A DNA stretch of 49,373 nt, from assembly GCA_025358575.1 (NCBI GenBank), contig JANYJA010000012.1:1-49373 (forward strand). Direction: 5' to 3'. Source of the stretch: Terriglobia bacterium. Its GTDB lineage: Bacteria > Acidobacteriota > Terriglobia > Bryobacterales > Bryobacteraceae. This document shows positions 1-10,528 of the stretch, piece by piece (within the stretch, counting starts at the first letter, position 1; the number at the start of each line of letters is the position of its first letter). The position numbers were made by a program, and so were the translations under genes. The notes beneath the pieces were generated by a model. The model did not search any database. It was not told the DNA's origin and saw only the letters and a program-made list of their open reading frames with translations.

Positions 1-1070
1 CCCCCAGCGCCACCCGCCCCCATGCCCCCGCCCGCCACTGTCGCGATTGTTCCTGTCGCAAGGTCGACCGCGCGAACGCGGTGGTTGTCGGTGTCGGCGA
101 TGTACAGGCGTCCGTCGGCTCCGAATTCGATATCGCGGGGCCGCATCAGCAGCGCCTGCGTCGCGGGGCCCCCATCGCCGCCAAAGCCAGGCACGCCGGT
201 GCCCGCGATGGTCTCGACCGTGCTGGCCGAAAAATCTATGCGACGAATGCGGTTGTTGAATGTATCGGCGACATACAGGCGCCCGGTCGCGTCCAGCGCG
301 ATGCCGCCACCTGGTTCAGGATTTTCGTCGACCAGCTGCATGTAGAAGTCGGCGCGCAGGGGATCGCCCCCGTCGCCGCCAAAGCCCTTCTTGCCGCTGC
401 CCGCGACCGTCGTGATCATCTGGCTGTCCGCCTGAATGCGCCGGATGCGCTGATTCCGCGAGTCCGCCACGTAGATGTCGCCCGATGGATCGATGGCAAT
501 CGCCTTCGGTTGGTTCAGCTGCGCCCGGGACGCCAGGCCGAAATCGCCCCGATCCCCGGCCGCGCCACCGCAGATCACCGTCACGCGGCCAGTCACCGGA
601 TCGAAGCGACGCAGCTTGTGGTTGTGCCAGGCCGCCAGCAGTAGCGTACCGTCGGCGAAGAACTGAATGTCCGTCGGATGATTCAGCTCGACCTTGGTTC
701 CCGGCGCGCCGGCCGCCGTGGCGTCCGAACCATCAGGCGGCCCGTCGCCCACGAAATCGGTCCCGATCACGGTTTGCACGCGGCCATCGGCGTTGACGCG
801 TCTGACCCGGTGATTCTGCCAGTCGAGAACATAGGCCCGGCCATCGGGCGCGATCTCGAGATCCATTGGCCAGTAAAAAGACGTATCCGCCAGCGACCGC
901 CCGTCACCATTGAATGATCGTTCGCCCGTACCGGCCCAGGTGCATATCGTCCCCGAGCCGCCACACGGGGCCGGGGACGACGGGGCCGTGTCATCGCCAC
1001 AGCCCGCCCCGAGAACGGCGAGCGCGCACAGCAGGCCGACGGGGCAAACGAACGTTGTGCGCGACAACAT
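1..1070 (-). CDS. NHL-repeat beta-propeller lipoprotein (C-terminus beyond window edge)
   Basis: Reverse-strand reading from ATG at 1070 stays open to the window edge, giving about 356 residues without a stop. The N-terminus is a lipoprotein signal peptide with lipobox VLGAGC followed by acidic residues. The rest consists of recurring NHL-type units of the form PxDIxxxxDGxxYVADxxNxRIRRI, at least five copies, each followed by an 'AGTG..GFGGDGGPA' style linker. This is an extracytoplasmic beta-propeller; its ligand is unknown. It begins 6 nt after the stop of the upstream DUF2330 gene, so the two are probably co-transcribed. The true end lies outside the window. Confidence is high for the fold and low for function. 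Confidence 0.85.
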   Translation of the reverse strand, partial: MLSRTTFVCPVGLLCALAVLGAGCGDDTAPSSPAPCGGSGTICTWAGTGERSFNGDGRSLADTSFYWPMDLEIAPDGRAYVLDWQNHRVRRVNADGRVQTVIGTDFVGDGPPDGSDATAAGAPGTKVELNHPTDIQFFADGTLLLAAWHNHKLRRFDPVTGRVTVICGGAAGDRGDFGLASRAQLNQPKAIAIDPSGDIYVADSRNQRIRRIQADSQMITTVAGSGKKGFGGDGGDPLRADFYMQLVDENPEPGGGIALDATGRLYVADTFNNRIRRIDFSASTVETIAGTGVPGFGGDGGPATQALLMRPRDIEFGADGRLYIADTDNHRVRAVDLATGTIATVAGGGMGAGGAG

Positions 1071-1076
1071 TGAGAC

Positions 1077-2801
1077 CTACCTTCGACGGCGCTCCCGGAT
1101 GACAGCACCCACCAGGGCCGACAGAAGAAGCAGGACCAGCGGGTCGGCCGAATCGGCCCGCCCCGTCACGCGACACCCGCCCGAGGTGGACGCAGGCATC
1201 GAAATCAACCCAGCCGGCACCCTGCCCCGCACCAACTCGGGTGATTCCTTGTCGAGGTACACGTCGGCGACCTTGGCCTGGGCACGCGTATAACGAATGG
1301 GCTTTCCGGAAGTTCCCACCAGTTCAATCGTGCGCGCGGCCGACTCGGAAGCCGCGTAGGTCCACATCGTGTTGCTGCTATAGGGCCGCCACGGCTGGTC
1401 CAGCAAGATGCGGTCGCCGCCGGGCAGGGTCAGCATGATGTTCTGCAACTGCCCATCTGCCGAGCACGTGCCTGTGCCCCGGGCCGTGTGCACGTTCGAG
1501 ACAGGCGGCAGGTCGGGGTTCATGTGGAACAGGGGATCGCGGGTCATCTCATCGGGCGATACCGTCGAATACAGGCGCGTCAGATAGGGCTTGCCGTCGA
1601 ACATCGCCTGCGCCCCCTTGGCCGGCTGAACAACGGCCGCGTCCAGGGCCGCGATGAAAGCATCGATATTCACCTGAAAGCCGGCAAGCTCTGTCTTGTA
1701 ATTTGCGATGCCGTTATAGAACGCGGTCTCGCTGACCCCCTTGTCGACCAGCAACTGCGGCTCGGGAATGTACGTCCGAAACAGCGCCAGCATCGTCTGA
1801 TCCCGCGGATACCCCATTTGCGCAATCGTGCTGACCAAACGCGCGGGATCGGTGATTCCACGCAGCGCCTCCAGATTCCAGCGCCCGGGCGTATACAGCG
1901 TCCCCTTCATGATGCTGCTTGGCCCCGCGTACTCGGTCACGAAGGCGTGTCCGGCCGCTTCGTCGATGGCCTGCGTGACCAGCGCCCCGTAATTGCTGCC
2001 ACCGGCAAGCCAATTGATCCTGCGCTCGTTGATCTCGACGTGGAACCAGTTGCGCGGAAACGCGCGGTAGTCGCTAAGCACGTACACCCGCACCGGCATG
2101 TCGGGCGTCGCCGCCACCTGGGTGAGAATCAGCGGCACGCAGGCCTCGGGATCCGAGTCCATGTCCAGGACCAGCGGCTGGATCTCGCCGACGGTCGCGT
2201 TCTGCTTAAGCCGCAGGGCCACGAACAGCATGTTCTTGTCGACGTAGTGCTTGATAAGCGGCGTCGACGAAGCCGGCTGCTCGTAGCCGTTGTCGTTCAG
2301 CCATTTGATCAGTTCATCGGCGTCCTTCGATTCCAGGGTCACCGTCTTGTACGGCCCGACTTCCCTTTCGTCGACCACCTGCACGCCGGTCGCGTCCTTG
2401 GCGCCAGCGGTGGGGGCCGCTGCACCCGCAAGGTCAACAGACCTTCCCTGACACTGGCCTGCGATCGACGTGCCCCAATCGACGTTGAACACGGGCGTGG
2501 TCCGCCCCTGAAGCTGCGTGAAGACCGCCTGCGAGCCGACGCTGATAACAGGTTTCGACTGCACGGGGACCACCCACGCGAAATCCTTGGCCTTCCCGGT
2601 GAACGAGATCTGGATGTACGCCGTCACGTGGTCCGGGGAGATCGAAAAGACGATCTGCTCACCCGATTGGTCGACCCGGGTCTGGCTGCAGAAGAAACCG
2701 CCGCAGGCCTGCGCCGGGCGGGCAGCACCCAACACCGAAACAACCGCCAGCCCCGCCGCGCCCAACCACAATCCCGTGTGTCCCGTGTGCTTGCGTGTCA
2801 T
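1077..2801 (-). CDS. DUF2330 protein with MYXO-CTERM-like tail
   Basis: The product is about 574 aa. The ATG at 2801 was chosen because AAGGAGG lies 5 nt upstream; longer in-frame starts have no such site. The N-terminus is a signal peptide ending near ARPAQA, then the ACGGFFC segment that opens DUF2330 proteins. The C-terminus has a Gly-Cys pair, a Leu-rich hydrophobic segment (LVLLLLSALVGAV) and a final Arg cluster (RERRRR). This resembles the MYXO-CTERM sorting signal known from Myxococcota. The protein is therefore likely exported and surface-anchored. DUF2330 has no established activity. It lies upstream of the NHL lipoprotein on the same strand. The tail is one reason to suspect that the left end has a different taxonomic origin from the rest of the window. 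Confidence 0.85.
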   Translation of the reverse strand: MTRKHTGHTGLWLGAAGLAVVSVLGAARPAQACGGFFCSQTRVDQSGEQIVFSISPDHVTAYIQISFTGKAKDFAWVVPVQSKPVISVGSQAVFTQLQGRTTPVFNVDWGTSIAGQCQGRSVDLAGAAAPTAGAKDATGVQVVDEREVGPYKTVTLESKDADELIKWLNDNGYEQPASSTPLIKHYVDKNMLFVALRLKQNATVGEIQPLVLDMDSDPEACVPLILTQVAATPDMPVRVYVLSDYRAFPRNWFHVEINERRINWLAGGSNYGALVTQAIDEAAGHAFVTEYAGPSSIMKGTLYTPGRWNLEALRGITDPARLVSTIAQMGYPRDQTMLALFRTYIPEPQLLVDKGVSETAFYNGIANYKTELAGFQVNIDAFIAALDAAVVQPAKGAQAMFDGKPYLTRLYSTVSPDEMTRDPLFHMNPDLPPVSNVHTARGTGTCSADGQLQNIMLTLPGGDRILLDQPWRPYSSNTMWTYAASESAARTIELVGTSGKPIRYTRAQAKVADVYLDKESPELVRGRVPAGLISMPASTSGGCRVTGRADSADPLVLLLLSALVGAVIRERRRR

Positions 2802-3068
2802 CAGAGCCTCCTTGTCCATACCGAAACTTGCCAGTGCCGACCTTGGCAGCATTAGCCATACCAGGATGCCACCTTGGCCCCAAGGAACCGGAAATACAGC
2901 CCAAAGGGCCACGTCCCCCCAGTTATCCCCGACACCAGGGCGACCGGCCCGCCCCGGACGCCTCAGAATTTCGTCGCGTCGACATCGCCTTCCTGATTCG
3001 GTGACAGCGCTTGCGACGGGTCGCTGTTCTCCTTGGCCGCTCGGCGGGGCGGCCTGTAAAGTCTGACC

Positions 3069-4328
3069 ATGTCTGTAACCCGCACCTGGCCCGGCCTTCT
3101 CATGCTCATGATCCTTGGCTGCGCCTGCGCCGCCACCACACACACCCCCGCCGCCCCGACACAACCGGGCACGCCACCGCCGGGCTTCGTGGCCCTGTTC
3201 GACGGCCGCAGCCTGGCCGGCTGGCAAGCACCCGCCGACCACTGGCGGGCCGACAGCGGCGTGCTGGCCAACGACGGCGCCGGCAGCAACCTGGTTTCGA
3301 CCAAGTCCTTCGGCGATTTCGAGTTACTGATTGACTGGAAGGTGCAGGCCAAGGGCGACAGCGGCATTTACCTGCGCGGCCTGCCCCAGGTGCAACTGTG
3401 GGATCCGGACAATGCCGATGCCCTGCAGCACGGGGCGGACAAGGGCTCGGGCGCCCTGTGGAACAACGTCAAGGCCGGCAATCGACCTGCCGTCCGCGCC
3501 GACCGGCCGGTGGGGCAGTGGAACGCCCTGCGTGTGCGCATGGTGGGCGAATTGGTCTGGGTGTGGCTGAACGGCAAACTGGTCGTCGACCGCGTGGCCC
3601 TGGAAAATTACAAGCAGCGCGACAAACCCGCCGCCGTCACGGGGCCCATCGAATTGCAGGCGCACACGCAGCCGACCTGGTTCCGCAACGTGTACGTGCG
3701 CGACATTCCGTACGACGAGGCCATGGCAGCCCTGACCGCGACGGACGAACGCGATTTCAAGTCATTGTGGAACGGCCGCGACTTTTCCGACTGGGATGGA
3801 CCGCTGGACAACTACGAGATCGTCGACGGCGCCATCCGTTGCAAGCCGGGCAAGGGCGGAACGATCTACGCGAAGCAATCGACGTCGGACTTTGTGGCCC
3901 GGCTGGAATTCAAGCTGCCGCCCGGCGGGAACAATGGCCTGGCGATTCGTTACCCGGGCGCCGGCGACACGGCCTACGACGGGATGTGCGAACTTCAGGT
4001 GCTGGACAGCGAGTTTCCGAAATACGCCACCCTCGACGCCCGGCAATTCCACGGCTCGGCCTACGGCCAGGTGGCGGCCCACCGGGGTTACCTGCGCCCC
4101 GTCGGTGAATGGAACTTCGAACAGGTCACCGTGCGGGGGTCGACGATCAAGGTGGAACTGAACGGCACGACGATCCTGGACGCCGACCTTTCGAAGGTGA
4201 CCGAATTCATGAACGGCAAGGCCCACCCCGGCAAGGATCGGACGTCGGGATTCTTCGGCGTCGCGGGTCACAACGATCCGGTCATGTTCCGCAGTCTGCG
4301 CATCAAGCACCTGCGCGCATCTAACTGA
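3069..4328 (+). CDS. Lipoprotein with two DUF1080 (3-keto-disaccharide hydrolase-type) domains
   Basis: This 419-aa product has a lipoprotein signal peptide (lipobox LMILGC). Two concanavalin-like DUF1080 domains follow, at about residues 35-210 and 225-416. Each opens with the typical 'FDGRSLAGW' / 'WNGRDFSDW' motif and contains the 'GDSGIYLRG' / 'NNGLAIRYP' segment. Both end in an 'FRNVYVRDI' / 'FRSLRIKHL' strand. Characterised relatives hydrolyse 3-keto-glycosides; this activity is inferred from the family only. No obvious ribosome binding site precedes the ATG. The 3' end overlaps the convergent gltD by 8 nt. GC is very high (46 of 60 bases in line 3181-3240). Confidence 0.88.
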   Translation: MSVTRTWPGLLMLMILGCACAATTHTPAAPTQPGTPPPGFVALFDGRSLAGWQAPADHWRADSGVLANDGAGSNLVSTKSFGDFELLIDWKVQAKGDSGIYLRGLPQVQLWDPDNADALQHGADKGSGALWNNVKAGNRPAVRADRPVGQWNALRVRMVGELVWVWLNGKLVVDRVALENYKQRDKPAAVTGPIELQAHTQPTWFRNVYVRDIPYDEAMAALTATDERDFKSLWNGRDFSDWDGPLDNYEIVDGAIRCKPGKGGTIYAKQSTSDFVARLEFKLPPGGNNGLAIRYPGAGDTAYDGMCELQVLDSEFPKYATLDARQFHGSAYGQVAAHRGYLRPVGEWNFEQVTVRGSTIKVELNGTTILDADLSKVTEFMNGKAHPGKDRTSGFFGVAGHNDPVMFRSLRIKHLRASN

Positions 4329-5805
4329 GGGCGGTTTCGCCCATCAGGAAGCGGTCGACTCCCCTGGCGGCCTGACGGCCCTCGGCTATCGCCCACACGA
4401 TTAGCGACTGGCCCCTCGACATGTCGCCGGCGGCGAAGACGCCCGGGACGCTGGTTTGCTTGTCGCTGCCAACCGCCACGTTGCCACGCTGGTCCAGCTT
4501 GACCTGAAGATCCGCCAGCAGGCCTTCGCGTTCGGGCCCGACAAATCCCATCGCCAGCAACACCAGGTCGGCGGGCAGCACACCTTCGGTGCCCGGGATC
4601 TCTTCAAAGCGCGGGGCGCCGCCCGGGCCGGCCGCCTTGCGGATGCCCACGACGTGAACGCTGCGCAGGTTGCCGTCGGTGTCGCCGACCAGGCGCTTGG
4701 TCTGCACGGCGTATTGCCGCGGGTCCGCGCCGAACAGGGCGGCGGCCTCCTCCTGCCCGTAGTCCATGCGATAGATCTTGGGCCACTGCGGCCACGGATT
4801 GTCGGACGCGCGATCGTCCGGCGGGCGCGGCAGGATTTCAAGCTGAACCAGGCTTTTGCAACCATGGCGCAGCGATGTGCCGACACAGTCCGTGCCGGTG
4901 TCACCGCCGCCGATGACGATGACATTCTTGTCCTTGGCCGAGATGTACTTGCCGTCCGCAAGGCCGCTGTCCAGCAAGCTTTTGGTCGACGCCGTCAGGA
5001 ATTCCATCGCGTAGTGGACGCCCTTCAGGCTGCGCCCCTCGACGCCCAGATCGCGCGCCCAGGTGGCCCCCCCGCACAGCACGACCGCGTCGGATTCCTC
5101 GCGCACCCGCGCCGTCGCGTAGTTCTTGCCCACCTCGACATTGGTCACGAAACGGACGCCTTCTTCCGCCAGCAACTTCACCCGCCGGTCGACCAGACCC
5201 TTGTCCAGCTTCATGGGTGGAATGCCGTACAGCAACAGCCCGCCGATGCGATCGGCGCGCTCGAACACCGTCACGGTATGCCCCGCCTTGTTCAACTCGG
5301 CCGCGCACGCCAGCCCCGCCGGTCCCGACCCGATAACCGCCACGCGCTTGCCGGTGCGCACGCTGGGCGGCTCGGCGACGATCCAGCCTTCGTCGAAGCC
5401 GCGATCAACGATGGACACCTCTATGCTTTTGATCGTCACGGCGGGCGAATTGATGCCCAGCACGCACGATCCCTCGCAAGGCGCCGGACAGACGCGACCG
5501 GTGAACTCGGGAAAGTTGTTGGTCTTGTGCAGGCGGTCCAGTGCCTCGCGCCAGCGGCCCCGATAGACCAGATCGTTCCATTCCGGGATGAGGTTGTTCA
5601 GCGGGCAGCCCGATGTCAGCCCTTCAATCAGCTTGCCGGTGTGGCAGAACGGCACGCCGCAGTCCATGCAGCGGGCGCCCTGCTCGCGCAACGTCTCCTC
5701 GGGCAGGTGTTCGTGAAATTCGCCCCAGCTTGCGATGCGTTCCCGGGGATGTCGGGAAATCGGAATCGTTCGCGGGTATTCAATGAAGCCAGTCGGCTTG
5801 CCCAT
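4321..5805 (-). CDS. gltD: Glutamate synthase (NADPH) small subunit
   Basis: The 494-aa product matches the full length of GltD. It supplies electrons from NADPH through FAD and Fe-S clusters to the large subunit for making glutamate from glutamine and 2-oxoglutarate. The N-terminal cysteine clusters are visible: CMDCGVPFC near residues 47-55, GCPLNN, and CPAPCEGSC near 107-115. The FAD dinucleotide fold is [15 protein letters not shown] and the NAD(P)H fold is [16 protein letters not shown]-terminal [14 protein letters not shown] flavin motif completes it. It starts 6 nt after the gltB stop, the usual gltBD arrangement. Its composition matches the high-GC left end rather than the genes beyond 8 kb. 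Confidence 0.97.
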   Translation of the reverse strand: MGKPTGFIEYPRTIPISRHPRERIASWGEFHEHLPEETLREQGARCMDCGVPFCHTGKLIEGLTSGCPLNNLIPEWNDLVYRGRWREALDRLHKTNNFPEFTGRVCPAPCEGSCVLGINSPAVTIKSIEVSIVDRGFDEGWIVAEPPSVRTGKRVAVIGSGPAGLACAAELNKAGHTVTVFERADRIGGLLLYGIPPMKLDKGLVDRRVKLLAEEGVRFVTNVEVGKNYATARVREESDAVVLCGGATWARDLGVEGRSLKGVHYAMEFLTASTKSLLDSGLADGKYISAKDKNVIVIGGGDTGTDCVGTSLRHGCKSLVQLEILPRPPDDRASDNPWPQWPKIYRMDYGQEEAAALFGADPRQYAVQTKRLVGDTDGNLRSVHVVGIRKAAGPGGAPRFEEIPGTEGVLPADLVLLAMGFVGPEREGLLADLQVKLDQRGNVAVGSDKQTSVPGVFAAGDMSRGQSLIVWAIAEGRQAARGVDRFLMGETALS

Positions 5806-5811
5806 GACCTG

Positions 5812-8800
5812 TTATTTGCCGATCAGCCGCGCGGGCTCTTTCGTGTTCATCTCAAAAGCTGCCATCTCGGCTTCTTCGGGCGACAGACCCTTTTGCCGCA
5901 TCTGCTTCTGCGCCTCCAACACCCGTCGGTAGTCGTTGGGCATCACCTGGACAAACAGCGGCCGCCAGTGCGCCCAGTTGGTCAGAATGGTCTGGGCGCG
6001 CTGACTGCCCGTCGCCTCGAAATGGCTGCGGATCATCGTCTGCACGACCTCGATTTCGTCCGCATCGTCAAGACCCGTCAGCCCCACCATTTCGCCGTTG
6101 CAGCGGCTGGCGAATGATCGTCCCTCGTCTAGGACATAGGCGATGCCGCCTGACATGCCAGCGGCGAAATTCCGGCCGGTCGCGCCCAGGACAACCACGC
6201 GGCCCCCCGTCATGTATTCGCAGCCGTGGTCGCCCACGCCCTCGACGACCGCGCGCACGCCGCTATTGCGAACGCAGAAGCGTTCGCCGCCGATGCCCCG
6301 GATGTACGCCTCGCCGCTGGTCGCGCCGTAAAAAGCGACGTTGCCGGTGATGACGTTGTCCTCGGGCACGAAGGTCGCGTTCTTCGGCGGGAAAACGATG
6401 ATCTTGCCGCCCGACAAGCCCTTGCCGAGATAATCATTCGCGTCGCCCTCAAGCGTCAGCGTGATGCCCGCAGGCACGAAGGCGCCGAAGCTTTGCCCCG
6501 CCGACCCCGTGAAATGTAGCTGTACCGTGTCGTCGGGAAGGCCACTTGGGCCGTATCGCCGCGTGACCTCACTGCCCAGCCGCGTGCCCACCGTCCGATG
6601 GGTGTTGCGAATGGGCAGGCTGGCCTCGACGGGACGCTGGTCATCCAGGGCCGGGCGACACAGCGGAATCAAGGTCCGGTCGTCCAGCTCCTTTTCAAGT
6701 GAATGGTTTTGCGCGATGGTGCAGCGACCCGGCACGTCGTCCGGCACGGTCGGCTTGTAGAAGATCGTCGACAGGTCGATGCCCTTGGCCTTCCAGTGAT
6801 CGATCGCCCCCCGCGTCTCCAGGCATTCGCTGCGGCCCACCATCTCGTTGAAGGTGCGGAAACCCAGTGACGCCATCAGCTCGCGCGCCTCCTGCGCGAC
6901 GAAACGCATGAAGTTCACCGCATGCGACGCGTCCCCGGTGAAACGCTTGCGCAGCTCGGGATCTTGCGTGGCCACGCCGACCGGACACGTGTTCAAGTGG
7001 CAGACACGCATCATGATGCAGCCGACGGCCACCAGCGGCGCCGTCGAGAAGCCGAACTCCTCGGCGCCCAACAACGCGCCCACCACGACATCGCGCCCCG
7101 TCTTTAGCTGACCGTCCGTCTCGACGGTGACGCGGCTGCGCAGATTGTTCAGCAGCAACACCTGGTGCGCCTCGGCCAGGCCCAGTTCCCACGGAATGCC
7201 TGCGTGCTTGATGCTGGTCAACGGTGACGCCCCCGTGCCGCCATCGTGTCCGCTGATCAGCACCACGTCGGCATGTGCTTTGGCAACACCCGCGGCCACC
7301 GTCCCCACGCCCACTTCGGCCACCAGCTTCACCGAAATTCGCGCCGCCGGATTCACGTTCTTCAAGTCGTAAATCAACTGCGCCAAGTCTTCAATCGAAT
7401 AGATGTCGTGATGCGGGGGCGGGGAAATCAACCCCACGCCCGGGATCGAGTGCCGCACCTTCGCGATCACATCATCCACTTTGTGGCCCGGAAGCTGGCC
7501 GCCTTCGCCGGGCTTAGCGCCCTGGGCCATCTTGATCTGCAGCTCGTCGGCATTCACCAGGTAATTCGTCGTCACGCCGAAGCGCGCCGAAGCCACTTGC
7601 TTGATCGCGCTGCGCCGCAGATTGCCGTCCGGATCGCGCTGGAAACGGTCTTCGTCTTCGCCGCCCTCGCCGGTGTTTGATTTCCCGCCGATGCGGTTCA
7701 TCGCGATGGCAATCGTCTCATGCGACTCTTTGCTGATGGAGCCGTAAGACATCGCACCGGTGGCGAAGCGCTTCACCAGCTCCGTTGCAGGCTGCACTTC
7801 GTCCAGCGGAATGGGCGTGCCGGTCTTGAATTCCATCAGCCCGCGCAGCGTATTCAGGTGCCGGTTTTGGTTGTCGATCAGTTCCGAATATTCGTTGAAA
7901 GTCTCGAAGCTGGATTGCGTAACCGCCTGTTGCAGCTTGCTCACCGTCAGCGGGTTGTAGGAGTGATACTCGCCGTTCACGCGATACTGATAATTGCCGC
8001 CGGTCGATAGCTCCGTTTCGTTCTCGCCGATGGGCAAGAAAGCGAATGCGTGCTTCATGCGCGCCTCTTCCGCCAGCACCTCAAGCCCAACGCCTTCGAT
8101 GCGCGACGCCGTACCGGTGAAATACTTATCCACCAGCTTTCTGTTAAGGCCAATCGCTTCAAACACTTGGGCGCCGCGGTAACTTTGCAGCGTGGAGATA
8201 CCCATCTTCGAGAACACCTTCAACAAGCCTTTGTTTACGGACTTGATGTAGTTGTACAGCGCCCTCTCAAGCGTGACGCCGTCGGGCAGGTATCCGCGCC
8301 GGCCTAAATCTTCAAACGTTTCGATGGCCAGATACGGATTCACCGCGCTCGCGCCGTACCCGATGAGCAGCGCGAAATGCATGACTTCGCGCGGTTCGCC
8401 CGATTCGATAATCAACGCAACCTGCGACCGCGTGCCTTCGCGAACCAGATGATTGTGAACCGCCGCAAGGGCAAGCAGGCTGGGGATGGGCGCATAGTCG
8501 TCATCTACGCCGCGATCCGAAAGAATGAACACGTTATAGCCCGACTGGAAAGCCAGCGATGCGCGCCGCCCCAATCCATCGAGCGATCGCGTGAGACCGC
8601 GCTCTCCTTCCGCCACGGGAAACAGCGTAGGCAGCGTGGTCGCGAGAAAATCGCCATGCGAAACGCGCCGCAGTTTCTCCAGATCCCGATTATTCAGGAT
8701 TGGATGCGGCAGCTTGAGCGTGTGGCAGTGCTCCGGCGTCTCGGCGAGAATGTTGCGCTCGGCTCCAATATAGGAAATGAGAGACATCACCATCTCTTCG

Positions 8801-10419
8801 CGAATCGGATCGATCGGCGGGTTCGTAACCTGGGCGAAAAGCTGCTTGAAATAATGAAACAACGGCTGCGGCTTGTCCGAAAGACACGCCAGCGGCGTAT
8901 CGGTGCCCATCGATCCAATAGGTTCGTCGCCCGTCGCCGCCATCGGTGTGAGGAGAATGCGCAGATCCTCGTCCGTATATCCAAACGCGCGCTGCCTTCG
9001 CAAAATCGTCGCGTCGTTCGAGCCGTGAAAGCGCGGCGGCTCGGGCAGCTTCTCAATGGTGATCTGGTTGTCTTCCAGCCACTTCGCATACGGCTGCCGG
9101 CTGTACAAGCGCTCTTTCAATTCATAATCGGAAACAATACGACCCTCGACTGTATCCACCAGGAACATCTTCCCCGGCTGCAAACGCCCCTTCATGCGGA
9201 CGTCCTTCGGCCGCACTGGCATCACGCCAGTTTCGGATGAAAGAACCACCAGGTCGTCGGTTGTCACCAGATAGCGCGCCGGGCGCAATCCATTGCGATC
9301 CAGCGTCGCGCCGATCACCTTGCCGTCGGTGAAAGCGATTGCGGCGGGCCCGTCCCAAGGCTCCATGAGCGAGCAGTGATACTCGTAGAATGCCTTTTTG
9401 TCCGCATTCATGTGCGGGTTGGTAGACCACGCTTCCGGGATCAGCATAGCCATGGCATGAGGAAGGCTGCGGCCCGACTGCACCAGCAGCTCCAGCACAT
9501 TGTCGAACGACGATGAGTCGCTTCCGCCCGGAGGATTGATCGGGAAAAGTTTCTTGATATCGTCGCCGAACAGCGGCGAAGAAAGAATTGATTGCCGCGC
9601 ATTCATCCAGTTCACGTTGCCGCGAACGGTGTTGATCTCCCCGTTATGCGCGATGTAGCGGAAAGGATGCGCCAGTTGCCAAGTGGGGAAAGTATTCGTC
9701 GAAAAGCGCTGATGCACCAGACACAATGCGCTGGTGACATCGGGATCGGAAAGCTCCGGATAGAACTTGGCAATTTGGGGAGCCAGCAGAAGCCCTTTGT
9801 AGATAATGGTTCGCGCCGAGAGGGAAGGAACGTAAAACGACTCCTTATCCTCGATGTCCGACTTGGCGATTTCAATCTCCGCGCGTTTACGAACCACGTA
9901 GAGCTTCCGCTCCAGCTCGTCTTCCGCCATGCCTTGCCCGCGGGCGACAAAAATCTGTTGAATGTAGGGCTGCGAAGCGCGAGCCACCCGGCCCACAGCC
10001 TCTCCTTCGGTTGGCGTATCGCGCCAGCCCAGCATCGTGAGCCCTTCCTCAGTAACCACGCGCTCAAGAATGCCTTCGCATTTCAGACGCGACTGCGGAT
10101 CCACGGGAAGAAAAATCATGCCCACGCCGTATTCGCCTGGCGGCGGCAGCGTAAAGCCTAAAATTGCCGCTTCGCGCGCAAAAAACCGATGCGGAATCTG
10201 AATGAGAATGCCCGCGCCGTCACCAGTTTCCGCATCACACCCGCACGCGCCCCGGTGCGTCAAATTAATGAGAATCTGGATGCCCTTGAGAATGATGTCG
10301 TGAGACTTTTGGCCTTTGATATGGGCCACGAAGCCGATACCGCAGGCGTCGCGCTCGTTTTGAGGGTCGTACAATCCCTGTGCTTCAGGGAGACCATTGC
10401 GAAGGGAATGGCTTTTCAT
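5812..10419 (-). CDS. gltB: Glutamate synthase large subunit
   Basis: The 1535-aa product is full length for bacterial GltB. I prefer ATG at 10419 ([10 protein letters not shown]) over the in-frame start 60 nt upstream, because it gives a normal short propeptide before the catalytic cysteine in DACGIGF (Cys26). Domains in order are class II glutamine amidotransferase (about 26-420), central domain (about 460-760), FMN-binding synthase domain (about 820-1190) and the GXGXG beta-helix (about 1250-1460). The 3Fe-4S cysteines are in [15 protein letters not shown], and [10 protein letters not shown] is intact. It is divergent from a LysR gene that could be its regulator. Base composition changes within the FMN domain while the reading frame stays intact. 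Confidence 0.97.
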   Translation of the reverse strand: MKSHSLRNGLPEAQGLYDPQNERDACGIGFVAHIKGQKSHDIILKGIQILINLTHRGACGCDAETGDGAGILIQIPHRFFAREAAILGFTLPPPGEYGVGMIFLPVDPQSRLKCEGILERVVTEEGLTMLGWRDTPTEGEAVGRVARASQPYIQQIFVARGQGMAEDELERKLYVVRKRAEIEIAKSDIEDKESFYVPSLSARTIIYKGLLLAPQIAKFYPELSDPDVTSALCLVHQRFSTNTFPTWQLAHPFRYIAHNGEINTVRGNVNWMNARQSILSSPLFGDDIKKLFPINPPGGSDSSSFDNVLELLVQSGRSLPHAMAMLIPEAWSTNPHMNADKKAFYEYHCSLMEPWDGPAAIAFTDGKVIGATLDRNGLRPARYLVTTDDLVVLSSETGVMPVRPKDVRMKGRLQPGKMFLVDTVEGRIVSDYELKERLYSRQPYAKWLEDNQITIEKLPEPPRFHGSNDATILRRQRAFGYTDEDLRILLTPMAATGDEPIGSMGTDTPLACLSDKPQPLFHYFKQLFAQVTNPPIDPIREEMVMSLISYIGAERNILAETPEHCHTLKLPHPILNNRDLEKLRRVSHGDFLATTLPTLFPVAEGERGLTRSLDGLGRRASLAFQSGYNVFILSDRGVDDDYAPIPSLLALAAVHNHLVREGTRSQVALIIESGEPREVMHFALLIGYGASAVNPYLAIETFEDLGRRGYLPDGVTLERALYNYIKSVNKGLLKVFSKMGISTLQSYRGAQVFEAIGLNRKLVDKYFTGTASRIEGVGLEVLAEEARMKHAFAFLPIGENETELSTGGNYQYRVNGEYHSYNPLTVSKLQQAVTQSSFETFNEYSELIDNQNRHLNTLRGLMEFKTGTPIPLDEVQPATELVKRFATGAMSYGSISKESHETIAIAMNRIGGKSNTGEGGEDEDRFQRDPDGNLRRSAIKQVASARFGVTTNYLVNADELQIKMAQGAKPGEGGQLPGHKVDDVIAKVRHSIPGVGLISPPPHHDIYSIEDLAQLIYDLKNVNPAARISVKLVAEVGVGTVAAGVAKAHADVVLISGHDGGTGASPLTSIKHAGIPWELGLAEAHQVLLLNNLRSRVTVETDGQLKTGRDVVVGALLGAEEFGFSTAPLVAVGCIMMRVCHLNTCPVGVATQDPELRKRFTGDASHAVNFMRFVAQEARELMASLGFRTFNEMVGRSECLETRGAIDHWKAKGIDLSTIFYKPTVPDDVPGRCTIAQNHSLEKELDDRTLIPLCRPALDDQRPVEASLPIRNTHRTVGTRLGSEVTRRYGPSGLPDDTVQLHFTGSAGQSFGAFVPAGITLTLEGDANDYLGKGLSGGKIIVFPPKNATFVPEDNVITGNVAFYGATSGEAYIRGIGGERFCVRNSGVRAVVEGVGDHGCEYMTGGRVVVLGATGRNFAAGMSGGIAYVLDEGRSFASRCNGEMVGLTGLDDADEIEVVQTMIRSHFEATGSQRAQTILTNWAHWRPLFVQVMPNDYRRVLEAQKQMRQKGLSPEEAEMAAFEMNTKEPARLIGK
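7081..7920. other. Composition transition inside gltB (possible joint)
   Basis: GC counted by eye in single 60-base lines is 75% at 5041, 68% at 7081, 65% at 7501, 47% at 7861, and 52% at both 8161 and 8221. Genes left of this zone resemble a GC-rich myxobacterial-type lineage and genes to the right an acidobacterial one. The zone lies in the most conserved part of GltB ([10 protein letters not shown] to [10 protein letters not shown]), where unrelated gltB genes could recombine or be mis-joined. Sampled third-position GC does not differ sharply and individual lines vary, so the signal is suggestive only. Confidence 0.45.
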
Positions 10420-10446
10420 AGGGCTACTTTCGGGGTAGTTCCTAGC

Positions 10447-10476
10447 ACTATAACAAGGTCTGCGAATATTAGGCAA
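10447..10476 (-). promoter_or_regulatory. Predicted sigma-70 type promoter for gltBD
   Basis: Reading the minus strand, TTGCCT (10476-10471) and TATAGT (10452-10447) are separated by 18 bp. A start point near 10440 would give a leader of about 20 nt before the gltB ATG. The placement relative to the LysR-type palindrome supports it. Confidence 0.5.
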
Positions 10477-10499
10477 CACAATTCAGGAGTATGGCTTAA

Positions 10500-10514
10500 A
10501 TAAGAAAATCTTAT
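10500..10514. promoter_or_regulatory. LysR-type operator (T-N11-A palindrome)
   Basis: ATAAGAAAATCTTAT is a perfect 6-bp inverted repeat around a 3-bp centre and fits the T-N11-A consensus of LysR regulators. Its centre is about 67 bp upstream of the predicted gltB start point, the usual recognition-site position for LysR activators. It is 14 bp upstream of the GTG of the divergent LysR gene, so it could also serve autoregulation. Confidence 0.6.
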
Positions 10515-10528
10515 GCTAAAGTCGTAAC

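Noticed and set aside
1488-2855. 455-codon plus-strand open frame
   Set aside because: It is antisense to DUF2330, has no recognisable domain, and arises from high third-position GC.
4456-6117. 553-codon plus-strand open frame
   Set aside because: It lies wholly antisense to gltD and gltB and reads as the low-complexity mirror of those genes.
8377-9240. 287-codon plus-strand open frame
   Set aside because: It is a shadow of gltB on the opposite strand, without signal, domain or ribosome site.
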